Shown here: positions 7,904-22,084 of the stretch, in pieces | Numbering within the stretch: position 1 is the first letter of the stretch | Layout: the number at the start of each line of letters is the position of its first letter | Source: Lichenicoccus sp964242335 | GTDB lineage: Bacteria; Pseudomonadota; Alphaproteobacteria; Acetobacterales; Acetobacteraceae | Reading direction: 5' to 3' | Assembly: GCA_964242335.1 (NCBI GenBank) | Contig: CAXTAY010000014.1 | Location: forward strand, 1-64,000 | Length of the DNA stretch: 64,000 nucleotides | The notes under the pieces: generated by a model | Database searches by the model: none | What the model was told of the DNA's origin: nothing | What the model saw: the letters and a program-made list of their open reading frames with translations, nothing else | Translations under genes and position numbers: made by a program

Positions 7904-9316
7904 CTAGGAGGCCGCGCGCTCGAGGCTGACCAGCTCGGCGGTGTCGTAGGCGAGCAGGCTGTCGAGGTGCGCCTGCGCGTCGTCGATGAACAGGTCTCGC
8001 GCCAGGCCGGAGACCAGCCGGGAGACGCCGTAGCGCATGCCGCTGATCGAGGCACCCGACAGCCCCATGCTCGGGGTGGCGCCGAAGGTGAAGTTGTGGA
8101 CGTGGCGCAGCGCCGGGTTGCCGCCGGGATGGCGCTCGAGGAACTGGAAGGCATCGCCGAGATAGGGATGGCTGCCGAGCAGCGCGTGCGCCTCGCCCTC
8201 GGGCGGGGTGAAGCGGTCGCGCCAGAGCGCGATGTCCGCGGCCAGGTGGGCCAGCTCCGGGCGCAGCGACAGGTCGATCCTGAAGCCGGTGCCGACCACC
8301 AGGAAGTCGAAGCGCATGACGTCCTTCGGGGTGCCGACGACGATCTCCCCGTCCTCCATGCGCACCGCCTCCCAGGGGCAGCCGGTATGCAAGGAGAACC
8401 CGTCATGACGCCGGCAGCGCCAGAAGGTCTCCTGCGGCGGCGGCTGGTTGAGGTCGAAGATCTGCCGCATGAAGCGCCAGCGCATCAGGTCGGGCAGCTC
8501 GGCGAAGTGGCCGAGGAAGCCGGCATTCTCCATCCAGCGATACGGGTTGACCCGCGGCAGCTGCTGCCGGCGCAGGCAGAGCGACACCGCGGCGGCACCC
8601 GCCTCCAGCGCGGTGGCGGCGTTGTCGAAGGCCGAGGCGCCGGCGCCGAGCACGCCGACCCGCTTGCCGCGCAGGGCGGCGAAGTCGATCTCCTGGGCGG
8701 TATGGGCGTAGCGGTCCGGCGGCACCGCGCGGGCGATCAGGTCGGGCACATGCCAGGCGCCGCCGCCGTCGATGCCGGTCGCCAGCACCACCTTGCGCGC
8801 CAGCACGTCGCGCCCCCCCGCAGCATCCCGCACCGAGAGCCGAAGCACGCCGTCCTGCGGCACGATCGCGGTGACGGTGCTGTCGTTCTCGACCGGCAGG
8901 GTCAGGACCTGCCTGTACCAGTTCAGGTAGGCCTGCCAGTCCTGCCGGCTGATCTTGTCCAGCGCCTGCCAGGCATCGCTGCCCCTGCTGGCCTCGAACC
9001 AGCTGCGTGGCGTGAGCGAGGCCAGGCCCAGGTCCGGTCCGGTGATGTGCTTGGGCGTACGCAGCGTGAGCATGCGGGCGAAGGTCACCCAGGGCCCCTC
9101 CTGTCCGGCCTGGCTGCGGTCGAACACGCGGATGTTGGTGATGCGCTCGCGCATCAGCCCGAACGCGGTGGCGAGGCCGCCCTGGCCGCCGCCGACGATG
9201 GCGACGTCGAGCACCGGCTGGCCGCGGCACGCACGGCCGGGCACCCACGGCTTGGCGGGATAGGCCAGCCGGTCCAGGTCGCGCCGCACGTTCGCCTCGA
9301 GCGTCTTCAGATCCAC
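7904..9316 (-). CDS. FAD/NAD(P)-dependent monooxygenase-type flavoprotein, candidate urate-oxidising enzyme
   Basis: A flavoprotein with two dinucleotide-binding motifs: VAIVGGGQGGLATA near residue 35 for FAD, and VGVLGAGASAFDNAATA mid-protein for NAD(P)H. It resembles flavin-containing/N-hydroxylating monooxygenases of about 450-490 residues. The GTG at 9316 (470 residues) is chosen because AGGGAG sits seven bases upstream. An in-frame ATG at 9373 would give 489 residues. It follows hydroxyisourate hydrolase on the same strand and faces allantoate amidohydrolase, and no conventional uricase is nearby. By inference it could supply 5-hydroxyisourate by oxidising urate, replacing uricase or HpxO. 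It is not close to the aromatic-hydroxylase-type HpxO, so the substrate is unproven. Confidence 0.78.
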   Translation of the reverse strand: MDLKTLEANVRRDLDRLAYPAKPWVPGRACRGQPVLDVAIVGGGQGGLATAFGLMRERITNIRVFDRSQAGQEGPWVTFARMLTLRTPKHITGPDLGLASLTPRSWFEASRGSDAWQALDKISRQDWQAYLNWYRQVLTLPVENDSTVTAIVPQDGVLRLSVRDAAGGRDVLARKVVLATGIDGGGAWHVPDLIARAVPPDRYAHTAQEIDFAALRGKRVGVLGAGASAFDNAATALEAGAAAVSLCLRRQQLPRVNPYRWMENAGFLGHFAELPDLMRWRFMRQIFDLNQPPPQETFWRCRRHDGFSLHTGCPWEAVRMEDGEIVVGTPKDVMRFDFLVVGTGFRIDLSLRPELAHLAADIALWRDRFTPPEGEAHALLGSHPYLGDAFQFLERHPGGNPALRHVHNFTFGATPSMGLSGASISGMRYGVSRLVSGLARDLFIDDAQAHLDSLLAYDTAELVSLERAAS

Positions 9317-9379
9317 CGCGTCAACTCCCTGATGCCCACGCGAAGCAAACGTCGGACCGCCCGGATGCGGCATGTCGGC

Positions 9380-9751
9380 TCAGCTGCCCCTGTAGGTGCT
9401 GTAGCCGAACGGCGAGAGGATCAGCGGCACATGATGCTGCGCGAGCGGATCGGTGACCGTGAAGCGGATCGGGATCGCCTCGTAGAAGCCCGGCTCGGTG
9501 CCGCGCCAGGCGGAGACGTGGAAGACGATCTCGTAGAGGCCCGGGCAAAGTGCCTCGCCCTCCAGCAGCGGGCCGTCGCAGCGTCCGTCAAGGTTGGTCG
9601 AGAAGCGGCCGAGCACGCGCCACTCGCCGTCCTGGTTCCGGCCCAGCTCCAGCGTCAGGCCGGCGGCCGGCGTGCCGGTCGCGGTATCGAGGACGTGCGT
9701 GGTGATGCGTCCGACGCGGCGGCTGCTCTTCTGGGGCATATCCTGCATCAT
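9380..9751 (-). CDS. uraH: 5-Hydroxyisourate hydrolase (transthyretin-like)
   Basis: A transthyretin-fold enzyme that hydrolyses 5-hydroxyisourate to OHCU in urate breakdown. Diagnostic motifs are the early strand ITTHVLDTATGTPAAG, the central arginine region, HHVPLILSPFGYSTY and the C-terminal YRGS tetrapeptide that separates true hydrolases from transthyretin. The ATG at 9751 (123 residues) is preferred because GGAGG lies six bases upstream. An ATG at 9766 would give 128 residues. It is the first gene of a minus-strand pair with the flavoprotein and is divergent from allantoate amidohydrolase over a 55-base gap, which must carry promoters for both directions. Confidence 0.92.
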   Translation of the reverse strand: MMQDMPQKSSRRVGRITTHVLDTATGTPAAGLTLELGRNQDGEWRVLGRFSTNLDGRCDGPLLEGEALCPGLYEIVFHVSAWRGTEPGFYEAIPIRFTVTDPLAQHHVPLILSPFGYSTYRGS

Positions 9752-9806
9752 CCTGGCCCTCCGCATCCCCGGTTCGAAGGCGAGACTAGCATGAAGGATC
9801 GCGACG

Positions 9807-11042
9807 ATGCGCGACGCTGAGACGGGCTTCGACCTGATGGCGCGCCTGGACGCGCTGGCGCGCTGCAGCGACCAGGGCGGGATGCTGACCCGGCTCTACC
9901 TGTCCCCCGCCCATGCCGAGGCCGTGGGCGTGCTGCGCGGCTGGATGCAGGCCGCGGGGCTCGCGACGCGGCTCGACGCGGCGGCGACCCTGATCGGCCG
10001 CCTCGAGGGCCCTCCCGATGCACGGACGCTGCTGATCGGCTCGCATATCGACACCGTGCGCGACGCCGGCCGCTTCGATGGCAATCTGGGGGTGCTGTGC
10101 GGGCTCGCCGCCCTCGACCGGTTGCGCCGCGAGCGGGTTCGGCTGCCGTTCGCGGTCGAGCTGCTTGCCTTCGGGGACGAGGAGGGGGTCCGCTTCCCGG
10201 TGACGATGACCGGCTCGCGCGCCGCCGCCGGCACCCTGCCGATCGAGAGCCAGCTGGCGGCGCAGGATGCGGACGGGATCACCCTCGGGGCGGCGCTGCG
10301 CGGGTTCGGCGGCGATCCGGAGGGCCTCGCCGCGGCGGCATACCGGCCGGAGCGCGTGATCGGCTTCATCGAGGTGCATATCGAGCAGGGGCCGGTGCTG
10401 GAGCAGGCCGGTCTGGCGCTGGGCATCGTCAGTGCGATCAACGGCGCGCGGCGATGCACCGTCAGCGTCACCGGCGTCGCTGGCCATGCCGGGACGGTGC
10501 CGATGACGGGGCGGCAGGACGCGCTGGCGGCGGCCTGCGAGATGGTGGTCGCGGTGCGCCGGGCCGCCCTCGACCGTCCCGGCGTGACCGCCACTGTCGG
10601 GCGGATCGAGGCTCGGCCCGGCGCGGTCAACGTCATTCCGGGCCGCGCCGAGTTCAGCGTCGACGTGCGCGCCTCAGAGGATCGTCGTCGCGATGACGCG
10701 GTGGCGGCGATGGAGGCCGCCTTCGCCGCGGTCGCACGCTCGCACCGGGTGGAGCACAGCGTGCGACCCGGCTTCTCTGCCCCGGCGGTCTCGTGCACGC
10801 CGGCGCTGCAGCACCGGCTCGAGGCGGCAGCCGCGGCCCTGCATCTGCCGGTCATGCGCCTGCCCAGCGGCGCCGGGCACGACGCGATGAGCATGGCGGC
10901 GCTATGCCCGGTCGCGATGCTGTTCGTGCGCTGCCGGCAGGGGATCAGCCACCACCCGGCGGAGGCGGTCGAGGCGGCGGATGCCGAGCAGGCGACGGCG
11001 GTGCTGACCCGCACGCTGCTCGACCTCGCGACCATCCCATGA
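9807..11042 (+). CDS. allC: Allantoate amidohydrolase / N-carbamoyl amino acid hydrolase (M20 family)
   Basis: A 411-residue zinc-dependent amidohydrolase of the AllC/HyuC branch. Metal-binding segments are visible: LLIGSHIDTVRDAGRFDGNL near residue 75, LLAFGDEEGVRFPVTMTGS near 118, FIEVHIEQGP near 190 and the C-terminal SGAGHDAM. The middle dimerisation domain is complete. Family enzymes remove ammonia and CO2 from allantoate or hydrolyse N-carbamoyl-beta- or L-amino acids. The neighbouring hydroxyisourate hydrolase favours allantoate, but ureidoglycine or N-carbamoyl substrates remain possible. The start at 9807 lies 55 bases from the divergent uraH start. Confidence 0.87.
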   Translation: MRDAETGFDLMARLDALARCSDQGGMLTRLYLSPAHAEAVGVLRGWMQAAGLATRLDAAATLIGRLEGPPDARTLLIGSHIDTVRDAGRFDGNLGVLCGLAALDRLRRERVRLPFAVELLAFGDEEGVRFPVTMTGSRAAAGTLPIESQLAAQDADGITLGAALRGFGGDPEGLAAAAYRPERVIGFIEVHIEQGPVLEQAGLALGIVSAINGARRCTVSVTGVAGHAGTVPMTGRQDALAAACEMVVAVRRAALDRPGVTATVGRIEARPGAVNVIPGRAEFSVDVRASEDRRRDDAVAAMEAAFAAVARSHRVEHSVRPGFSAPAVSCTPALQHRLEAAAAALHLPVMRLPSGAGHDAMSMAALCPVAMLFVRCRQGISHHPAEAVEAADAEQATAVLTRTLLDLATIP

Positions 11043-11131
11043 CGGCGTGCCTGGAGCCGATGAGGCTGATCAAGGGATCGTTAGGCTTTCCATGTTCTAT
11101 TGCTCAGGATCAATTTTGAGTTGAGTAGCGC

Positions 11132-13114
11132 ATGATGGCCACTACCCGTCGCGAGAGAAAGCGCCCGTCGTTGCACGCGCGCGTCGTGACGTCGGTGCTC
11201 GCCTTCTGTCTGCTGCTGGTCGGCCTGGATGGCTGGCGCACCTGGCAGCTGCGGGAGATCACGATCGGCGCCGACCGGACCGAGACCACCAACCTTGCGC
11301 GGTCGCTGGCCCAGCACGCGCACGACACGGTCCAGACCGCCGACGCGATACTTGTCGGGGTGCGGGAGCGCGTGGAGAGCGAAGGTCTCGCACCGGACAA
11401 GGTGGCGCGGCTCGACCGGCTGATGCGCTACCGGGTGAGCACGCTGCCGGCGCTGCACGGGCTGTTCGTCATCGACGCTGCCGGCAGGAGGATCGCGAGC
11501 GCGCTTCCGCCGGTCTTCGCCGCCACCAGCTATGGAGACCGCGCCTACTTCCAGTGGCACCGCAGCCACGCCGACCGCGATGCCCATCTCGGCAGCCCGG
11601 TGCGCAGCAAGACGGACGGAAGCTGGATCATCACCGTCTCGCGCCGGGTCGACGACCGCGACGGCCGCTTCGCCGGCATCGTGCTCGGCACCATCGCGGT
11701 CGACTACCTGCAGCGGTTCTACGGGACGTTCGACGTCGGGCGGCAGGGCGTGATCGCGCTGGACGGGGGCGACGGCATCGTCATCGCCCGCGCGGGTGCG
11801 GGGAGGGGCGGCTCGGCGACCGGCGCGAGCGTCGCCGGCGGCCCGGTGTTCCGCCGGCTGCTGCCGCGCGCCGACGCCGGCATCTTCCGCACCGTCTCGC
11901 CGATCGACGGCGTCGTCCGGCTGGGCAGCTACCGGCGAGTGGAGGGCTATCCGCTGGTCATCATCGTCGCGCACAGCCTCGAGGAGGTGCTGGCCGACTG
12001 GCGCTCCGATGGCTGGCTGCACCTCGTCATCAGCGCCGGCGCCGCGCTGGCGCTGGGTGTGGTCGGCTGGCGCTTCGCCGGCGAGATCAGGACCCGCCAG
12101 CGCGCCACGCGGCGCTATCACCTGCTCGCCGAGAACTCCAGCGACGCCATCGTCTGCGTCGGGCTGGACGGGAGGCAATCCTACGTCTCCCCCTCCTTCA
12201 CCAGGCTGACCGGATGGAGCGTCGCGGAAGCCATGGAGTACGAGCTGCAGGCGCTGATCCATCCCGACGACCGCGAGGAGCTCCTCGCGGTCGGCGCCCG
12301 GCTCCGCGCCGGTGCGGTCCAGGCCACCGGCAGGCTCCGTCACCTGCGCAAGGACGGAAGCTATGTCTGGGTGGAGATCTGCATCCGCATGATCGAGCGC
12401 CTCGGCGCTGACGGCATGCAGTTCGTCGCCAACATGCGAGACATCACCGAGCGCAAGATCGCCGAGGACCAGATCATGGCGCTCAACCGCGAGCTCGCCG
12501 TGCTGGCCACCACCGACGGCCTGACCGGCCTCGCCAACCGGCGTCGGTTCGACGAGGCGCTCGGCCAGGAGTGGGACCGCGCGGCGCGCGACCGCAAGCC
12601 GCTGTCGCTGCTGATGATCGATGTCGACCGGTTCAAGCTCTACAACGACCGGTACGGCCATCAGCGCGGCGACCAGTGCCTGCACGCTGTCGCGGCCGCG
12701 ATCGGCGAGCTGGTGCGCCGGCCGGGCGACCTCGCGGCGCGCTACGGCGGCGAGGAGATCACGTTGCTGCTGCCGGGCACGTCGGCCGCGGGGGCGGTGG
12801 AACTCGCAGCGCGCGCGTGCGGCGCGATCGAGGCCAGCGCCATCGCGCACGAGGCCAACATGCCCGGCCGCGTGGCCACCGTCAGCATCGGCGTCGCGAC
12901 GATGTTCCCGGCACTGACGGAGCAGGCGAGCGGCGCCCGCGCGCTGATCGCCGCGGCCGACGCGGCGCTCTACGAGGCCAAGCGCAGCGGCCGCAACCGC
13001 GTCGTGACCGCCTCGGCGGCGGTGCCGGAGGAGCAGGCGGGCGGGCTCGCGCACGCCTCAGCGAAGAAGATGGCCGACCGCGGCGCCGGACCGACCTGCG
13101 CCGACGCCGCGTGA
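11132..13114 (+). CDS. Membrane-bound PAS-GGDEF diguanylate cyclase
   Basis: 660 residues. One membrane segment near residues 18-36 and another near 294-314 flank an extracytoplasmic sensor region of about 255 residues that looks like a double-Cache domain. A PAS domain follows at about 326-445 (ENSSDAIVCVGLDGRQSYVS, HPDDREELLAV), then a GGDEF domain from about 455. The active site reads RYGGEEI near residue 538. The inhibitory I-site RPGD stands five residues before it, so the enzyme should make c-di-GMP and be subject to product inhibition. No EAL domain is present. It is a single gene, convergent with the cupin gene 31 bases downstream. The sensed ligand cannot be deduced. Confidence 0.9.
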   Translation: MMATTRRERKRPSLHARVVTSVLAFCLLLVGLDGWRTWQLREITIGADRTETTNLARSLAQHAHDTVQTADAILVGVRERVESEGLAPDKVARLDRLMRYRVSTLPALHGLFVIDAAGRRIASALPPVFAATSYGDRAYFQWHRSHADRDAHLGSPVRSKTDGSWIITVSRRVDDRDGRFAGIVLGTIAVDYLQRFYGTFDVGRQGVIALDGGDGIVIARAGAGRGGSATGASVAGGPVFRRLLPRADAGIFRTVSPIDGVVRLGSYRRVEGYPLVIIVAHSLEEVLADWRSDGWLHLVISAGAALALGVVGWRFAGEIRTRQRATRRYHLLAENSSDAIVCVGLDGRQSYVSPSFTRLTGWSVAEAMEYELQALIHPDDREELLAVGARLRAGAVQATGRLRHLRKDGSYVWVEICIRMIERLGADGMQFVANMRDITERKIAEDQIMALNRELAVLATTDGLTGLANRRRFDEALGQEWDRAARDRKPLSLLMIDVDRFKLYNDRYGHQRGDQCLHAVAAAIGELVRRPGDLAARYGGEEITLLLPGTSAAGAVELAARACGAIEASAIAHEANMPGRVATVSIGVATMFPALTEQASGARALIAAADAALYEAKRSGRNRVVTASAAVPEEQAGGLAHASAKKMADRGAGPTCADAA

Positions 13115-13145
13115 GCGGGCGCGCGTGCGGCCGGCGGATGCGAGG

Positions 13146-13478
13146 CTACTCGCCGCCCTCGCTGCCCCAGAACACCACCCAGGTCTGGAAATCCTGCGAG
13201 AAATTCTCGAACCGATGCACGGCTCCGGCCTCGACGAAGATGACGTCATGCGGCGCGAAACGCAGCCGCTCGCCGTTCTTGACGATGTCTCCGGTGCCGC
13301 TGACCACGATGTAGAGCTCGTCCTGACGGTGCGGCTCCTGCCGGTCGCTGCCCGAAGGCGCGTAGAGCCCGCACTTCATGGTGCCGTGGCGCAGCGCGTA
13401 GTGGAAGCGGAACCCGTCGGGGTCGTCGGGGAGCCTCGACCTGATCAGGTCCAGCGGGAAGCTCCACACATCGGTCAC
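13146..13478 (-). CDS. Cupin-domain protein
   Basis: A 110-residue single-domain cupin. Its beta-barrel metal motifs are recognisable as EPHRQDELYIVVSGTGDIVKNG and the second motif DVIFVEAGAVHRFENFS, with His/His/Glu and a late His as likely ligands. It starts at a GTG that overlaps the stop of the ankyrin gene (GTGA, 13475-13478), so it is translationally coupled to it. Such small cupins may be enzymes, sugar-phosphate isomerase-like proteins or ligand sensors, and nothing here fixes the substrate. It is the last gene of the run that contains the trehalose genes. Confidence 0.8.
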   Translation of the reverse strand: MTDVWSFPLDLIRSRLPDDPDGFRFHYALRHGTMKCGLYAPSGSDRQEPHRQDELYIVVSGTGDIVKNGERLRFAPHDVIFVEAGAVHRFENFSQDFQTWVVFWGSEGGE

Positions 13479-14014
13479 GGTCGCAGGCGTTCGATCAGCC
13501 CCTTGTGACCCTGCCGCTCCGCGAGGGTGAGGGCGCTGTTGCCCTCGCCGTCGCGATGTCGCGGGTCGGCGCCCTGATCGAGCAGATACGCCGCCATCTG
13601 CTCGCGTCCGAACATGACCGCGAACATCAGCGGCGTGCGGCCGACATCGTTGGCCAGATCCACGGCGGCACCGGCCTCGACCAGCAGGCGGGCCACCGGC
13701 AGGTCGCCCTTGAAGGCGACGCCGGCCAGCGCGGTGCTGCCCTTGTGGTCGGGCATGTCGACGACCGCGCCGCGCCGCAGCAGCAGCGCCGCGGCGTCCC
13801 GATGGCCGTTATAGGCGGCCAGGATCAGCGGCGTGTGGCCGTGCGCATCGCCACGATTGGGATCCGCACCGGCGTCGAGGAACGCCTCAAGCAGGTCGGT
13901 CTGCCCGTCGCGCGCGGCACCGAAGAACAGCGCCTCCACCTGCTCGTGGGTGAAGCCGGGCGGAAGCCCGGCCGATGCTCGGGCATCGCCGGTCGGCGGG
14001 TGGTGCTCGGTCAT
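13475..14014 (-). CDS. Ankyrin-repeat protein
   Basis: 179 residues from the ATG at 14014, which has GGAG nine bases upstream. After about 25 residues there are four to five ankyrin repeats of 33 residues. They show the usual pattern, for example DAHGHTPLILAAYNGHRDAA, DHKGSTALAGVAFKGDLPVA and NDVGRTPLMFAVMFGREQMA. There is no signal peptide. Small bacterial ankyrin proteins bind partner proteins; in other bacteria similar ones occur next to catalase genes. The partner here is unknown. It lies 56 bases after treY and overlaps the cupin gene by four bases. Confidence 0.88.
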   Translation of the reverse strand: MTEHHPPTGDARASAGLPPGFTHEQVEALFFGAARDGQTDLLEAFLDAGADPNRGDAHGHTPLILAAYNGHRDAAALLLRRGAVVDMPDHKGSTALAGVAFKGDLPVARLLVEAGAAVDLANDVGRTPLMFAVMFGREQMAAYLLDQGADPRHRDGEGNSALTLAERQGHKGLIERLRP

Positions 14015-14070
14015 CCCGGCTGGCTCCTCGATCTGGACGCGGCATCGAGGAGACCAGCATAGGAGGGCGC

Positions 14071-16808
<2,738 letters not shown>

Positions 16809-16812
<4 letters not shown>

Positions 16813-18607
16813 GGCGCCTCCAGGGACCAGCGCACCGACCACGGGCCGAGACCCGGGACGGTATCGCCCTCCGACCAGATCGGCTGGCCGGCGGCAGGGG
16901 GGAGATCGGCCGGATCGGCCGACAGGTTGGCGGCGAGCACGAGGCTGCGGCCGTCGCCGAGCGACCAGCTGACGCGCACCGCACCGGGCCCGTGCCGGGT
17001 GGCGCTGCCGCCGCCGGTGATCAGGGGCAGCAGCGGCACGATGTGCCGGCGACGCGCCTCGATCAGCGCGGTGTAGGTGGCGAGGCGGTCGGCATCGACC
17101 GCGGACCAGTCGAGCTTCGCCGAGGTGAAGGTGCTCTCCGCCAGCGGGTCGGGGATGCGGTCGCGCTGCTCGGGATCCTGGAACTCGGGGAAGCGGGCGA
17201 ACTCGGCGCGGCGGCCGTTGCGCACCGCGTCGGCGAGCTCGCCGTCGAAGTCGCAGAAGAACGGGAAGGGCTGGCTGGCACCCCACTCCTCGCCCATGAA
17301 GATCATCGGCGTCTGCGGCAGCAGCAGGTAGGTCGCCGCCAGGGCGCGCATCGCCTCCGGCTTCGCGGTCCGGCTCAGCCGGTCGCCGAAGGCGCGGTTG
17401 CCGACCTGGTCGTGGTTCTGGATGAAGGCGACGAACGCACCCGGCGGCAGGTGGGCCGCCGGCTCGCCGCGAGCCGAGCCGCGATAGGGCATGACCTCGC
17501 CCTGGTAGGCGAAGCCCTCGGCGAGCGCACGGGCGAGCAGGTCGGTGTTGGCGGCCTTGTCGGCGTCGCAGTAGTCGGCGTAGTAGCCGCTGCTCTCCCC
17601 GGTCGCCGCCACGTGCAGCACGTGATGGATGTCGTCGTTCCACTGCGCGGTGAAATGCACCGGCTCGCCATCCTGGCGGCTCAGGCGCTTCGGCTCGTTG
17701 TCCTCGTTCTCGAGCAGCAGGTGCACCGGCCGGTGCGAGGCGGCGCGCACCCGCTCGGAAAGCTCGTCCAGCAGGTGCTTCGGCCCCTCGTCGATGATCG
17801 CGTGCACCGCATCGAACCGCAGCCCGTCGAGATCGAACTCCTCCAGCCAGTACAGCGCGTTGTGGATGACGAACTCGCGCACCGGCGCCGCATGCTCGCC
17901 GTCGTAGTTGACCGCCGCACCCCAGGGGGTGTGATGACGCTCGGTGAAGAAGCCGGGAGCGTAGACGGGGAGGTAGTTCCCCTCGGGTCCGAAATGGTTA
18001 TAGACGACGTCGAGCAGCACCGCGATGCCGTGCCGATGCGCCGCCTCGATCAGCGCCTTGAAATCCTCCGGACGCCCGTAGCTGGAGTCCGGCGCGTAGG
18101 GCAGCACGCCGTCATAGCCCCAGTTGCGCTTCCCCGGAAAATCCCACACCGGCATGATCTCGATGCCGGTGACGCCGAGGGCTGCCAGGTGGTCGAGCTT
18201 GCCGATCGCGGCGCGGAACGTGCCCTCCGGCGTGAAGGCGCCGACATGCAGCTCGTACAGCACGATCTCGTCCCACGGCCGGCCGGTCCAGGGCACGGTC
18301 CAGCCGTAGGCGGCGGGATCGATCACCTCGCTCGGCCCCTGCACGTCCTGCGGCTGGAAGCGCGAGGCCGGATCGGGCACGCGGGTGCCGTCGGGAAGCA
18401 CGAACCGATACAGCGTGCCGGCGCCGGCGCCGGGCACAATGAGCTCGTGCCATCCCTCGGGCAGCGCCGTCATGTTCAGGCTGCCGCCCTCCGCGGCGCC
18501 CTCGAGCTGCAGGCCGACCGACTGGCAGCCGGGTGCCCAGAGCCGGAACCGGGTGCCGCCGCCCTCGAGCAGGGTGGCACCGGCGGGCACCGCGTGGATC
18601 CGTGCGC

Positions 18608-18611
<4 letters not shown>
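16809..18611 (-). CDS. treZ: Maltooligosyltrehalose trehalohydrolase
   Basis: A 600-residue GH13 enzyme that cleaves trehalose from maltooligosyltrehalose made by TreY. An N-terminal CBM48-like domain (FRLWAPGCQSVGLQLEG) precedes the catalytic barrel. Active-site segments are GLRFDAVHAI near residue 266, LLLENEDN near 301 and FIQNHDQVGNRAFGDR near 400. MGEEWGASQPFPFFCDF is also typical of TreZ. Both ends are coupled: its ATG overlaps the glgX stop and its stop overlaps the treY ATG, each in an ATGA. Together with glgX and treY it forms the complete TreX-TreZ-TreY style route from glycogen to trehalose. Confidence 0.95.
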
Positions 18612-20830
<2,219 letters not shown>

Positions 20831-20838
20831 ACTTCCTT

Positions 20839-21861
20839 TCAAGGCTCGATTTGATCTGTCGGCTCGGCTGTCCTGAAGCGGCGACATTCGCCGAAGCCGA
20901 GCGTCACGAAGCTCGCCGCCGCCACCTGCTGCCCGCGACAGGCCTCGGCCAGCGCCCGCTCGGGGGCGTCGATCGCCTCGTCGGTGAGCTGGAAGGTGCC
21001 GAAATGCATGCCGACCGACTGCCGGGCGCCGAGCGTGCGGTGCGCGCGCACCGCCTCGGCCGGGTCCATGTGCACCCGGCGCATCAGCGTGCGCGGCGCG
21101 TAGGCGCCGATCGGCAGCAGGGCGAGGTCGGGCGCACCGAGGCGGTCGCGGATGCGCTGCCAGTGCGCGCCGTCGCCGCTGTCGCCGGCGAACAGCAGCC
21201 GCACGCCGCCGCTCTCGACCATGAACCCGGCCCAGAGCGAGCGGCCGGTATCGCGCAGCGTGCGCGAGGAGAAGTGCCGTGCCGGCAGCGCGGTGACCCG
21301 CGTGGCCGCGGGAGCCGCGAGCGACGTCGCCTGCCACCAGTCCAGCTCCTCGACCTCGAAACGCCCGGCCTTGCGGACGTGCACCGCATTGCCCAGCGGC
21401 GTGATCACGCGCGGCCCACCCTGCCGGTGCAGCGCGCGCAGGCTCGGCAGGTCGAGATGGTCGTAGTGGTTGTGCGACAGCAGCAGCAGGTCCGGGCGCG
21501 GCAGCTGGCCCAGCGTCCGACCGGGCGCACGGACACGCCTCGGCCCGGCCCAGGAGACCGGGGAGGCGCGCTCGCTGAACACCGGGTCGGTCAGGATGGT
21601 CAGGCCGGGCAGCCGGATCAGGAAGCTGGAGTGGCCGATGAAGGTGACGCTGACCTGGCCCGGACCCGGCTGCTCGCGCGGGTCGCCCGGAGGCTGCGGA
21701 TCAACGATCCGGGCCGGCCAGGGGATCCGGGTGCGGCCGAGGCGCCAGCGCAGCAGGGCCAGCAGGCGCGAGCCCTGCGGCCCGGCCGGCCGATCCTCGC
21801 CGGTGAGCCAGACGGGATTGTGGAAGCGCCCGTCCCGGTCTCGGTCGGAGCCCTCGCTCAC
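20839..21861 (-). CDS. Metallo-beta-lactamase-fold hydrolase (UlaG / NAPE-PLD-like)
   Basis: A metallo-hydrolase with the binuclear zinc signature LLLSHNHYDHLDL, preceded by VTFIGHSSFLIRLPGLTILTDP and followed by LLFAGDSGDG and VGMHFGTFQL. This arrangement matches the UlaG-like / N-acyl phosphatidylethanolamine phospholipase D-like branch. Such proteins often begin with an F-x-NP segment, seen here as GRFHNPVWLTG. I chose the GTG at 21861 (340 residues); a GTG at 21903 is also possible, and neither has a good ribosome-binding site. The long upstream extension of the reading frame is not protein-like. It ends eight bases before glgX and may be the first gene of the trehalose operon. The substrate is unknown. 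Confidence 0.8.
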   Translation of the reverse strand: MSEGSDRDRDGRFHNPVWLTGEDRPAGPQGSRLLALLRWRLGRTRIPWPARIVDPQPPGDPREQPGPGQVSVTFIGHSSFLIRLPGLTILTDPVFSERASPVSWAGPRRVRAPGRTLGQLPRPDLLLLSHNHYDHLDLPSLRALHRQGGPRVITPLGNAVHVRKAGRFEVEELDWWQATSLAAPAATRVTALPARHFSSRTLRDTGRSLWAGFMVESGGVRLLFAGDSGDGAHWQRIRDRLGAPDLALLPIGAYAPRTLMRRVHMDPAEAVRAHRTLGARQSVGMHFGTFQLTDEAIDAPERALAEACRGQQVAAASFVTLGFGECRRFRTAEPTDQIEP

Positions 21862-22050
21862 TGTGCGCCGGCGCGCTGCGGGCGGGCGAAGATCGGGTCG
21901 CACGGTCTCGTCGGCACTCGGGGTCGCTCCCTGGCTTGGCGGGGCGGTGCTTATACAGGTGCGGGCGGTTTGCGGCGAGATCGCAGGCCCGCGCCGCCGC
22001 GGCCGGTCCGCAGGCCCTGCCGCCGCCGAAAGTGCGGGAAGGCGGGCGAG

Positions 22051-22080
22051 TTGCGAAGCGGGTGCCGCGTCGTGTAAGTC
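22051..22080 (+). promoter_or_regulatory. Candidate promoter of the RND efflux pair
   Basis: TTGCGA at 22051-22056 and TAAGTC at 22075-22080 are separated by 18 bases and point at the adaptor gene 89 bases downstream. The -35-like box matches the consensus better than the -10-like box. The assignment rests on spacing and position next to the palindrome. Confidence 0.35.
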
Positions 22081-22084
22081 GACG

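Noticed and set aside
7045..8406. A 453-residue open frame on the minus strand across the YbhB gene and the repeat array
   Set aside because: It is antisense to a clear PEBP-family gene and runs on through the in-frame tandem repeat; the composition is typical of shadow frames in GC-rich DNA.
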